Source: Sulfurimonas sp.
GTDB lineage: Bacteria > Campylobacterota > Campylobacteria > Campylobacterales > Sulfurimonadaceae
NCBI GenBank assembly: GCA_013791885.1
Contig: VMSZ01000001.1
Location: forward strand, 25,647-89,646
DNA length: 64,000 bases
Direction of reading: 5' to 3'
A program made the translations under genes and the position numbers. Under the pieces are notes generated by a model. The model was not told the DNA's origin. It was given only the letters and a program-made list of their open reading frames with translations, and did no database searches. Position 1 is the first letter of the stretch; each line of letters starts with the position of its first letter. Below, in pieces: positions 1 to 8,713 of the stretch.

Positions 1-1
1 C

Positions 2-211
2 AAAGCGCTTGTCAGAGAAAATATACTATTGCAAGCAGTAAGCAAAGAAGAATTAGAAGCTCTAGCTGCGTTACGTGCAAAAAATATTCGTATATATTTG
101 ATGAAAGAGCATAAGCTTGAAGCACAAAGGATTCTAAACGCAGAGATTAAAGCTATTGATGTACCTGAAAATAAATCTGTCAGAATGAATCTCGCAGTTG
201 AGGTCAAATAA
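2..211 (+). CDS. C-terminal fragment of a protein truncated by the window start; resembles the C-terminus of DUF748/AsmA-like proteins
   Basis: Frame is open from base 2 to the stop at 211 (KALVRENILLQAVSKEELEALAALRAKNIRIYLMKEHKLEAQRI...); family guess from motif memory only. Confidence 0.45.
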   Translation, partial: KALVRENILLQAVSKEELEALAALRAKNIRIYLMKEHKLEAQRILNAEIKAIDVPENKSVRMNLAVEVK

Positions 212-255
212 TTTTAGAGATTTGCTATAATTGCGTTTTTAATTAAAGGCAGGCA

Positions 256-1320
256 ATGGCATTTTCAAAAGCAAAACGTAAAGATACCATAAGCGGTATT
301 TTATTTGTTGCAATTTTTGCAGCAGCAGCTACTATGATAGCGGATTTACCAGCTATAAGCTCACTGGGAATTTCCCCTCTTGTCGTGGGTATAGTATTTG
401 GTATTTTTTATGCCAATACACTCCACAATAAACTTCCAAGAGAGTGGGACGGCGGAATCACTTTTTCCGCGAAAAAGATTTTAAGATTTGCAATTGTTTT
501 TTACGGTTTTCGCATTACTTTTCAGCAAATTGCAGATGTCGGGATGGACGGTTTTTTAGTTTCACTCATTATGCTCAGTACAACCTTTGTGTTAGGGACT
601 TATCTGGGGCATAAAATATTTAAAATGGACAAAGACACCTCAATGCTTACAGCTTCTGGCGCGGCAGTTTGTGGCGCAGCGGCGGTTTTGGCTACAGAAC
701 CTGTTTTAAAAGCGGAAGAGCATAAAACTGCAATAGCGGTTTCAATGGTCGTTTTATTTGGGACTATAGCGATGTTTTTATATCCTGTTATGTACACCAT
801 GATTATTGAACCGGCAAGCGGTTTTTTACATATGACGCAACAAGAATTTGGAATCTATGTAGGTGGAACAATTCATGAAGTGGCGCAAGTTGTAGCAGTT
901 CCGGCTTCTATCCCGGGTGCAAGTCCAGAGATGGCAAACAGCGCGGTTATTGTAAAAATGACACGTGTTATTATGATTGCTCCTATGCTGATTATCTTAG
1001 GTATTTATCTCTCTTATTCAGCACAAAAAAGCGGAGGTGCTTCGAGTAAAGTAAAACTTGTTATTCCTTGGTTTGCGGTTTATTTTATCGGTATGGCCGG
1101 CTTTAATTCATTGCAGATTGTTCCTGAAAATTTAGTTGCTGCGATTAATGAAATAGATACATTTTTACTGACAATGGCTATGACGGCACTCGGAATGGGC
1201 ACAAGATTTGCCAAGTTCAAAGGGCTGGGTTTAGCACCGCTTTACACAGGCGGGGCAATGTTTTTATGGCTTGTGATAGGCGGTTTTATTATTACAAAAC
1301 TTATTGTAGACATTTTTTAA
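256..1320 (+). CDS. YeiH/UPF0324 family putative sulfate exporter, membrane protein
   Basis: 354 aa hydrophobic; GISPLVVGIVFGIFYAN...ILRFAIVFYGFRITFQQI...SGAAVCGAAAVLATEP typical of UPF0324. Confidence 0.9.
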   Translation: MAFSKAKRKDTISGILFVAIFAAAATMIADLPAISSLGISPLVVGIVFGIFYANTLHNKLPREWDGGITFSAKKILRFAIVFYGFRITFQQIADVGMDGFLVSLIMLSTTFVLGTYLGHKIFKMDKDTSMLTASGAAVCGAAAVLATEPVLKAEEHKTAIAVSMVVLFGTIAMFLYPVMYTMIIEPASGFLHMTQQEFGIYVGGTIHEVAQVVAVPASIPGASPEMANSAVIVKMTRVIMIAPMLIILGIYLSYSAQKSGGASSKVKLVIPWFAVYFIGMAGFNSLQIVPENLVAAINEIDTFLLTMAMTALGMGTRFAKFKGLGLAPLYTGGAMFLWLVIGGFIITKLIVDIF

Positions 1321-1423
1321 TAAAACTCTTTACATAAAGATTATATAATTTTTGCAAGTTAAAGAGTCGTTTTTTGCCAAAGAATGCTTTTGGCAAGAAG
1401 AAAGCAAAGGAGTCCTAATTTAG

Positions 1424-1891
1424 ATGTCACATCTTCCAAACACATTAAACTCTTTTTGGCTCTGGCGTGAAGTTTATTCAAAACTCGGCATTTCAAATCC
1501 GGCATACAAATACTGGAAAGATACACCAAATATTAAACTCAACAACAAGTACGTCTTTATTCAAAAAAATACTCTTCCTGCGAAATATGACTATGTCGAA
1601 CCTATACTTACAGATTTAAGCGGGTATCTCCCCATAAAATTTGCATCTGATCAACTGCATGTCAATGAACATATTTTCTTCTATGAAAAAATGAGACTTC
1701 ATAAAGAGTTTGAGTATAAATTTGTTGAAGATGTGAAGTTTGTAAATATAAAAAAGTTTTTCAGAGAAAACGGCATAAGAGTAGGTAAAAATTCGATTGT
1801 GCAACTTGGAAAAATAAGAGATTTGGAACTCACGAGTGAGGCTACCTTTTATAACCTCAAAAATGATTATGCCGTGGTGGTTTACGACTGA
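1424..1891 (+). CDS. hypothetical protein
   Basis: 155 aa ORF with ATG, stop overlaps the start of the next gene. Confidence 0.7.
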   Translation: MSHLPNTLNSFWLWREVYSKLGISNPAYKYWKDTPNIKLNNKYVFIQKNTLPAKYDYVEPILTDLSGYLPIKFASDQLHVNEHIFFYEKMRLHKEFEYKFVEDVKFVNIKKFFRENGIRVGKNSIVQLGKIRDLELTSEATFYNLKNDYAVVVYD

Positions 1892-2937
1892 TGAACACCT
1901 TTTTTATAGAGTACAGAGATCCTCTTTTTTCGGTTATTATCTTTTTTGTACTTGTTTTTGTAATAGCTGTTTTTTCCTACTGGCTAGGAAGATATAAGAA
2001 GAAAGAAGATTCGAAATATTTAGACAAATTTTTGCAAGGTTTTCGTTCCCTTCCTTCTCATGATGAGCTTAAAGTGCTTATTTCTTCTGGGGAACTTTCT
2101 GAAAAATCATGGCTTCTTTTGGCACAATCGTATTTTAAAAATGGTGATTATGAAAAAAGTATAGAGATTTATAATGAACTTTTAAGCATTGGCGGTAAGT
2201 CAAATGCCCGCGATACAATGTTTTTACTGGGTCGTACCTATTTTAAGGCTGGTTTTTTAGAAAGGGCAAGAAAAATATTTTTGGAGATTTTAAAAAATAA
2301 TCCAAGAACGCCACAAGCACTTAATTATCTTCTTTTGGTCTATGAATATATGCGAGATTATAAATCAGCCATAGAGGTTCTTGAGCCTTTGGGTGAGTTG
2401 CAAAAAGAAACAGTAAATGATGCTGCGTATCTGCAGTCTCTTATGCTTATAAATGATGAGTCTAAATCCGGCATCGAAAAAGCGGAATCCTTGCTTAAAA
2501 TCTATAAAGAGACCAATATTTTGTCATATATGGTATTTGAATACCTTTTTCGCATCAATCCAAAGCTGGCATGGAAAAACTTTGACAGTTCTAAAAGTGA
2601 ACAGTTGAGTGAGTTGTTGTGGCAACTCGATACAAAAAAATTGGATTTAGATATAATTGCACAAAACGGCTACTTAAGGGAACTGTATACAGCTCGCGGG
2701 GATGTGAAACTGGCAAGTAAAAGTTCTGTTTTTGAATTTGATATGCTTATTAAACTCGAAGGAAAATCAAACGCGACTCTTGCGTTTGAGTATATCTGTG
2801 ATGGGTGTAAACAGACGCACCCTTTTATTTTTAGCCGCTGCAGTTCATGTCACGCCATTGATACAGCTAGAGTTGAAATGAGTTTAACAAAAGATTATTA
2901 TAGGAATTTAGTTGAAGAAAATAACTCTTTTCAGTGA
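1891..2937 (+). CDS. membrane-anchored TPR protein, LapB/YciM-like
   Basis: N-terminal TM helix, TPR motifs, C-terminal CDGC...CSSC rubredoxin-like zinc motif. Confidence 0.8.
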   Translation: MNTFFIEYRDPLFSVIIFFVLVFVIAVFSYWLGRYKKKEDSKYLDKFLQGFRSLPSHDELKVLISSGELSEKSWLLLAQSYFKNGDYEKSIEIYNELLSIGGKSNARDTMFLLGRTYFKAGFLERARKIFLEILKNNPRTPQALNYLLLVYEYMRDYKSAIEVLEPLGELQKETVNDAAYLQSLMLINDESKSGIEKAESLLKIYKETNILSYMVFEYLFRINPKLAWKNFDSSKSEQLSELLWQLDTKKLDLDIIAQNGYLRELYTARGDVKLASKSSVFEFDMLIKLEGKSNATLAFEYICDGCKQTHPFIFSRCSSCHAIDTARVEMSLTKDYYRNLVEENNSFQ

Positions 2938-3340
2938 TGGAAGCGCACTTGGTAACCCCGGGCCAGGCGGATATGGAACCATTCTGAGATTTGGCAACAA
3001 AGAAAGAGCTATTGTTGGAGGCGAACCGCATACAACGAATAACAGAATGGAACTTCTTGGTGTGATTGAAGGCTTAAAAGCACTAAAAGAACCTTGTGAA
3101 GTTGATGTTATTTCTGATTCATCTTATGTCGTTAAGGGAATCAATGAGTGGCTCGAAGGCTGGATTAAAAGGAATTTTAAAAAAGTTAAAAATGTAGACC
3201 TGTGGAGTGCGTACATAGAAGCTTCTAGAGACCATAAGATACATGCTATTTGGGTTCGTGGACACAATGGACATGATGAAAATGAGCAGTGCGACAAGCT
3301 GGCTCGAGAAGAAGCTGAGAGGCAAAAAAGTTTATTATGA
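2912..3340 (+). CDS. rnhA: ribonuclease HI
   Basis: [63 protein letters not shown] start overlapping the upstream gene. Confidence 0.95.
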   Translation: MKKITLFSDGSALGNPGPGGYGTILRFGNKERAIVGGEPHTTNNRMELLGVIEGLKALKEPCEVDVISDSSYVVKGINEWLEGWIKRNFKKVKNVDLWSAYIEASRDHKIHAIWVRGHNGHDENEQCDKLAREEAERQKSLL

Positions 3341-3347
3341 GGATAAT

Positions 3348-4031
3348 ATGAAAAAAAATTTAGAAGTTTTACAAAAGGAAATCGGTTATAAATTTAAAGA
3401 CGAAAAGCTCCTTATCGAAGCGCTGACACACAAAAGTTTTAAGCAGCCCTACGATAATGAGCGCTTGGAGTTTTTGGGTGACGCTGTATTGGATTTAATA
3501 GTCGGAGAGTATCTCTACACAAAGTTTGCAAATTCTAATGAAGGCAAGCTCTCAAAAATAAGAGCTTCTTTGGTTAACGAAACAGGCTTTGAAAAATTAG
3601 CAATTTATCTGAATTTGGGTGATTATATTTATCTTTCAAACGCAGAAGAGAACAATGGAGGAAGAGAAAAAGCCTCTTTGCTTTCCAATGCGTTTGAAGC
3701 GCTGATAGGAGCTATCTATCTGGAGTCCGGTCTTGCGACCGTACAAAAAATAGCGATAGAATTGATAGAAAAAAATCATGATGAAATATCTCTTGACTAT
3801 CTTTTTAGAGACTACAAAACAACGCTTCAGGAGTTAACACAGGCGAGATTTGGGACAATTCCCGATTACAAGCTAGTGGCAAGCCGAGGGCCTGACCATA
3901 AAAAAGAGTTCGAAGTTGCTGTTTATATAGAAGATAAAGAGTATGCGAGAGCTCTGGGAAAAAGTAAAAAAATTGCTCAGCAAGAAGCTGCAAATATTGC
4001 TGTTGAGATGCTCAAGAAGGAGTCAAAATGA
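3348..4031 (+). CDS. rnc: ribonuclease III
   Basis: THKSF...[20 protein letters not shown]...[17 protein letters not shown] plus dsRBD; start trimmed from the ORF-track start to ATG at 3348 after GAGGATAAT. Confidence 0.95.
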   Translation: MKKNLEVLQKEIGYKFKDEKLLIEALTHKSFKQPYDNERLEFLGDAVLDLIVGEYLYTKFANSNEGKLSKIRASLVNETGFEKLAIYLNLGDYIYLSNAEENNGGREKASLLSNAFEALIGAIYLESGLATVQKIAIELIEKNHDEISLDYLFRDYKTTLQELTQARFGTIPDYKLVASRGPDHKKEFEVAVYIEDKEYARALGKSKKIAQQEAANIAVEMLKKESK

Positions 4032-4116
4032 TTTCTTTCACCAAGGGTGAAGCTTTAGTGACTGAATATAATTTGGACGTGTTCAAATTATATGAGATTT
4101 ATTAGTAGGAAAAATA

Positions 4117-5190
4117 ATGAATAGTTTTGGACAAAAATTAAGATTTAGCACTTTTGGTGAGTCTCATGGCACAGCACTTGGATGTATATTAGACGGAGTT
4201 CCGGCCGGATTAGCCATAGACGAAGCATATATTCAAAGTGAGCTAGATCGAAGAAAACCGGGTAAAAGCGAGTTTGAGACAGCCAGAAAAGAAGATGACA
4301 AAGTTGAGATTCTCAGTGGCGTTTTTGAGGGTCAGAGTACCGGCACACCTATAGCGATGATTATTTACAATACGAATCAAAAATCTAAAGACTATACGAA
4401 CATCAAAGATGTATTTCGTCCGGGACATGCTGATTTTACTTACTTTCATAAGTATGGTTTACGTGATTACCGCGGCGGAGGGCGCTCTTCGGCTAGAGAA
4501 ACTGCAGCGAGAGTTGCAGCCGGTGCTGTTGCAAAACTGATGTTGAAAACTCTAGATATAGAAGTCATGAGCGGTATAAGTGAAGTAGCAGGCATAAAAA
4601 GTGAAAAGTTTGATTATGAGAGTGCAAAAAGCAGTATTATTTATGCGTTGGACTCTGAAAAAGAAGAAGCGCAAAAAGCAGCGATTTTAGAAGCTAAAAA
4701 CGCACATGACTCTGTTGGCGGCGTTTCTCGCGTTGTTATTAAAGGCTCTCCAATAGGCTTAGGACAACCTCTTTATTATAAGCTTGACGGTGTTTTAGCA
4801 GATGCCATGATGGGCATAAACGCAGTCAAAGCGGTTGAAATTGGTGATGGTATTTTAAGTGCTTCGATGCGAGGTTCACAAAATAATGACCAAATAAGAG
4901 CCAATGGTTTTGAGTCCAATCATGCTGGTGGAATCCTTGGCGGAATCAGCAACGGTGAAGATATTGTACTGAACGTCTACTTTAAGCCGACGCCATCCAT
5001 CTTTAAAGAGCAGCACACGGTAACAAGTGAAAACGCAGAGGTGGACTTTTCTCTCAAAGGAAGACATGACCCTTGTGTAGCCATTCGTGGAACGGTCGTA
5101 TGCGAAGCAATGGCAGCTTTGGTTATGGCAGATATGTTACTTTTAAATATGGGTTCAAATATGAATGGAGTTATGAATTACTATAAATAA
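4117..5190 (+). CDS. aroC: chorismate synthase
   Basis: GESHGTALGCILDGVPAGL, RPGHADFTYFHKYGLRDYRGGGRSSARETAARVAAGA. Confidence 0.97.
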   Translation: MNSFGQKLRFSTFGESHGTALGCILDGVPAGLAIDEAYIQSELDRRKPGKSEFETARKEDDKVEILSGVFEGQSTGTPIAMIIYNTNQKSKDYTNIKDVFRPGHADFTYFHKYGLRDYRGGGRSSARETAARVAAGAVAKLMLKTLDIEVMSGISEVAGIKSEKFDYESAKSSIIYALDSEKEEAQKAAILEAKNAHDSVGGVSRVVIKGSPIGLGQPLYYKLDGVLADAMMGINAVKAVEIGDGILSASMRGSQNNDQIRANGFESNHAGGILGGISNGEDIVLNVYFKPTPSIFKEQHTVTSENAEVDFSLKGRHDPCVAIRGTVVCEAMAALVMADMLLLNMGSNMNGVMNYYK

Positions 5191-5217
5191 ATTCACCCGA
5201 TGAAAGGGTGAATTTTT
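5189..5217. terminator. bidirectional intrinsic terminator between convergent aroC and mrp
   Basis: AAATTCACCC-gatgaaa-GGGTGAATTT hairpin with A/T flanks between convergent genes. Confidence 0.8.
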
Positions 5218-6256
5218 AGAGTTTAAACTCAGAATTTTTTAATATATTTTCTACAATATCTTGATAATATTTTTTTTGTTCACTGTTACCTAATGAAACA
5301 GGAGGCTCACCTTTATCTGAGCCTTCTCGTATTTGCATGTCAAGCGGAATCGCTCCAAGGAATGGAATTTCATATTTGGCTGCAATTTTTTCTCCACCGC
5401 CTGTTCCAAAAATATCGTAACGATTTTTAGTATCAGGAGCGATAAAAAAGCTCATGTTCTCCACAATTCCAGCCATTTTCACACCAATATCTTTAAACAT
5501 CATAACAGCGCGGCTGACATCATCTGTTGCGACGAGTTGCGGTGTTGTCACTAAAACTGCTGCCGCTATTGGCAACTCTTGGGCAATTGTCAGTTGCACA
5601 TCGCCTGTTCCCGGAGGCATATCAATAACCATAAAATCAAGCTCACCCCAAGCAACATCTTCTAAAAATTGAATGAGTGCGTTTACGGCAACAGAGCTTC
5701 TCCAAACAAGAGGTGTATCTTGTGTCGGTGTTGTAAGTGCCACACTCATAATTTTTATACCGTAGTTCTCAGCGGGGATGATTTTGTCATCATCATTCCA
5801 TTGGATTCGCTCAATGTCCGTATTTGTAAGTCTTGGGATATTCGGGCCATAAACATCGGCATCAAGAATGCCCACTTTGTAGCCTTTTTGTGCCAGTGCG
5901 ATGGCAAGATTAACACTTACTGTACTCTTTCCGACTCCGCCTTTGCCGCTTGTAACTGCTATGATGTTTTTAGCATAAGGCGCACGGTTGTTTGGAGTGG
6001 CAGAATTGCCGTAATTCATATCTTTTTTCGCAAGATTTTTCTTGGTGATGTTGAGGCGTTCAAATTTGTTTGAAAAATTTTCTTCAATGAGTTTTTTAAC
6101 ATTTAAATAAGATTCATCGCTAATAGTAAGCAGCTCAATGTTCGCGATATTAGCCGTAACTTTTATCTCACCCAAAAGCTTGAGTTCGCCGATACTTCTA
6201 TCTACTCCAGGGTACTTTAAATCACTGAGTGCAGTTTTTAAATCTTTACTATTCAT
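5216..6256 (-). CDS. mrp: Mrp/ApbC/NBP35-family Fe-S carrier ATPase
   Basis: AVTSGKGGVGKSTVSVNLA Walker A; VIDMPPGTGDVQLT; N-terminal DUF59-like region. Confidence 0.93.
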   Translation of the reverse strand: MNSKDLKTALSDLKYPGVDRSIGELKLLGEIKVTANIANIELLTISDESYLNVKKLIEENFSNKFERLNITKKNLAKKDMNYGNSATPNNRAPYAKNIIAVTSGKGGVGKSTVSVNLAIALAQKGYKVGILDADVYGPNIPRLTNTDIERIQWNDDDKIIPAENYGIKIMSVALTTPTQDTPLVWRSSVAVNALIQFLEDVAWGELDFMVIDMPPGTGDVQLTIAQELPIAAAVLVTTPQLVATDDVSRAVMMFKDIGVKMAGIVENMSFFIAPDTKNRYDIFGTGGGEKIAAKYEIPFLGAIPLDMQIREGSDKGEPPVSLGNSEQKKYYQDIVENILKNSEFKL

Positions 6257-6620
6257 AAGGGTTCCCTTTTACTTCTCTAGCAAGCAAGGATGCAGTAGAG
6301 TTAGCTTTTTGCGCAAGTTTGGCAAGAGCAGAAGCAGCGCCTGGGTAATCTTTGCTTAAAGAGTGATAGGTAGCAACTCTTTCTTGAATGAGTGTGTTTA
6401 AAAGCTGCGTTGTCTGTGCAAGCGTTCCGTTTGCATCACTTTTATTGAGAAGCTCTTTAATAAGAAGTTCTCTAGAGTTCATTCCCATCGGCACGCCCAC
6501 AGTGTTACCAATTGTAATAAATTCTTTTGCGCTGATATAAATACCGGAAAAAAAAGTATTTAAAAATTGGTTTTCTAAAGCAGTAAATCTGCTTTTTATA
6601 CTTCCGTGCTTATGTCTCAT
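6249..6620 (-). CDS. hypothetical protein
   Basis: 123 aa ORF overlapping both neighbours, same operon orientation as mrp. Confidence 0.65.
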   Translation of the reverse strand: MRHKHGSIKSRFTALENQFLNTFFSGIYISAKEFITIGNTVGVPMGMNSRELLIKELLNKSDANGTLAQTTQLLNTLIQERVATYHSLSKDYPGAASALAKLAQKANSTASLLAREVKGNPYE

Positions 6621-7222
6621 GCTTTACTCTCTAAATTTGCGCGTGCTGCCATAGCAACATTTGCATCATTATCTTTTGCAAGCTCATTTAAAACTTCTTT
6701 TGGAGCATTTTTGTTTTCAGCGAGTCTCATTCTTACCATTTTATCTGCATCGTTAGCTAATATTTTCAATATTTTAACAGGTGTGCTCGGATTTCCTGAG
6801 AGTCCGTCTCTTACAATTTTTTCATCACTGAAAAATTTTTCTAATACAGCCGGAGAAGTTTTTGGGTTTGTAGCTACAAGAGCACGGACTAGATTAATTT
6901 CGTCTTTTGCAAGCTCAGAAAGAACATCTTGGGGAGTATGCGGATTTTTTGCAACGGCCCATCTTGCACCCATATCTGCATTGTTTTGAGCTAAATCACG
7001 AAGTAACTCTACAATTGTTTCACTATATTCAAGTTCTCTGTCGTAAACCGAAGTCCTCAAACTAAGGTTCATGGCAACCTGTCCAACAATCTCTTTATGT
7101 TCTTTAAATGGGTAGTAAATTGCTTTCACCATCTCAATGTCTAGACCTTTGTCTTCAAGTAAATCTATGATTTTTGCTTCATCTCTGTTTTGGATAATAT
7201 TTTTTAAATCAATATTTGACAC
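6617..7222 (-). CDS. leucine-rich repeat variant (LRV)/HEAT-like repeat protein
   Basis: Repeats of the form VAKNPHTPQDVLSELAKDE / VATNPKTSPAVLEKFFSDE / LSGNPSTPVKILKILANDA / LAENKNAPKEVLNELAKDN. Confidence 0.8.
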   Translation of the reverse strand: MSNIDLKNIIQNRDEAKIIDLLEDKGLDIEMVKAIYYPFKEHKEIVGQVAMNLSLRTSVYDRELEYSETIVELLRDLAQNNADMGARWAVAKNPHTPQDVLSELAKDEINLVRALVATNPKTSPAVLEKFFSDEKIVRDGLSGNPSTPVKILKILANDADKMVRMRLAENKNAPKEVLNELAKDNDANVAMAARANLESKA

Positions 7223-7554
7223 GTGTACCTACTTACTTAATGTGATTATTTTGTGAGAATATATCCAAGTCTAGCTTTTTGTACTCTAAAATATGGTTCT
7301 AATTGAGAAATTTAAGTCCTAGCAATAGTTTTATTCTAAAAAAACTATAACTTATATTTATCTATAAGATTATAAAAAAATATATGTTTCATTTGGTAAT
7401 ATAAATTATGTGATAATATTTTGATTTAATTAATTCATAAGAGACACAAGCCTATAATGTGACGTTATTCCGTTGAAAGGTATTTCAAACTTTTTTAGCA
7501 TGCTTGGCTTATTGAGTTAATCGAAATATACAAAAAAATTTAGAAGGAGCACGG

Positions 7555-8697
7555 ATGAATAAAATGTTAAAGACATTAGTTTTTGCAGCAACATTAACGT
7601 TTACCCCGCTTATGGCATCTGATGAGTATGTGAATAAGGATATTCTTATTTCTGCTGAAGAAGCTATGAGTTTAATCGGTAAAAAAGACGTAATGTTTGT
7701 TTCAGGTGATAGTGACGATGTATATAAATTAGGGCATATTAAAGGTTCAGTCGAGATGTATGCACACCACTTACATCATTCAGATATTACTGGAGATATG
7801 CATTGTGCACCACTCTATCGTTGTGTAGATGATGCTGAGGCATACATTGGTTCAAAAGGTATAGATAACAATACTATGATTATTGCTTATGACGATTTTA
7901 AAGGACCAAATGCTACGGGCGTTTACTCTTTTTTCACGAGTTATGGACATAAAAATATAAAAGTGTTAAATGGCGGACGTTCTGCGATGATGGCTATTGA
8001 CCCTGCACAGATTAAATATGATGGACTCAAAGATAAAATCAAAGATATCAAAGATGCGGCCAAACCAGCAAAAAACAAACTCAAAGATGCTAAAAAAGGC
8101 ACAATTACTTTAACTGATGCCGAAAAAGCGGAACTTGAAGCTGTTATGAAAAAAGCTTCTGCAGATGAGAAAAGTATCAAAGCTGAGATGGAAGCACTTG
8201 AGAACGATTTGATTGTTGTTAAGGGTGAAGAGAAAGTTGAGCCTAAAACATACAAAATTGATCCAAAGAAAATCGATATCAGCAAGATAGCGGGCAAAGA
8301 AGAAATAAAACATGCAATGGAAGACATTCTTAAAAACGGAAAAAATTCTAAATATGTAATCATTGATTCTCGCGGTATGGCAGAAATTATCGGTGAAAGA
8401 AAAATGGACAATGTTGCTCGTGGAGGACATATTCCAGGTTCAACTTTTATGGAATGGAATAAAATCTCTGATCTTGAAAACAGAAAATCTTTCAAATCTG
8501 CAAAAGAGTTAAAAGATGTATATGCAAAATACGGCATCACGAAAGATAAAATTATTTACGCATATTGTATGGTAGGTGCAGGACGCGGTTCTGAGCATAT
8601 TACGGCACTTGAGCTTCTTGGTTACGATAACATTAAAGTTTTCACAGGTAGCTGGGATGTTTGGGGTAATGATATGAATTTACCACTAAAAAGATAA
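7555..8697 (+). CDS. exported tandem-rhodanese sulfurtransferase with Lys-rich linker
   Basis: Signal peptide; N-terminal domain without Cys in the active loop (AYDDFKGPNATG), C-terminal domain YCMVGAGRGSEHI with candidate catalytic Cys. Confidence 0.85.
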   Translation: MNKMLKTLVFAATLTFTPLMASDEYVNKDILISAEEAMSLIGKKDVMFVSGDSDDVYKLGHIKGSVEMYAHHLHHSDITGDMHCAPLYRCVDDAEAYIGSKGIDNNTMIIAYDDFKGPNATGVYSFFTSYGHKNIKVLNGGRSAMMAIDPAQIKYDGLKDKIKDIKDAAKPAKNKLKDAKKGTITLTDAEKAELEAVMKKASADEKSIKAEMEALENDLIVVKGEEKVEPKTYKIDPKKIDISKIAGKEEIKHAMEDILKNGKNSKYVIIDSRGMAEIIGERKMDNVARGGHIPGSTFMEWNKISDLENRKSFKSAKELKDVYAKYGITKDKIIYAYCMVGAGRGSEHITALELLGYDNIKVFTGSWDVWGNDMNLPLKR

Positions 8698-8713
8698 GGG
8701 AGAGGTTTAAAAT

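Noticed and set aside
5669-6073. 134-aa plus-strand ORF opposite mrp
   Set aside because: Shadow ORF, Cys/Phe-rich non-protein-like composition.
7941-8540. Long minus-strand ORF (199 aa) inside the rhodanese gene
   Set aside because: Antisense to a well-supported CDS; low-complexity Ser/Phe-rich translation typical of reverse-frame reading of a Lys/Asp/Glu-rich gene.
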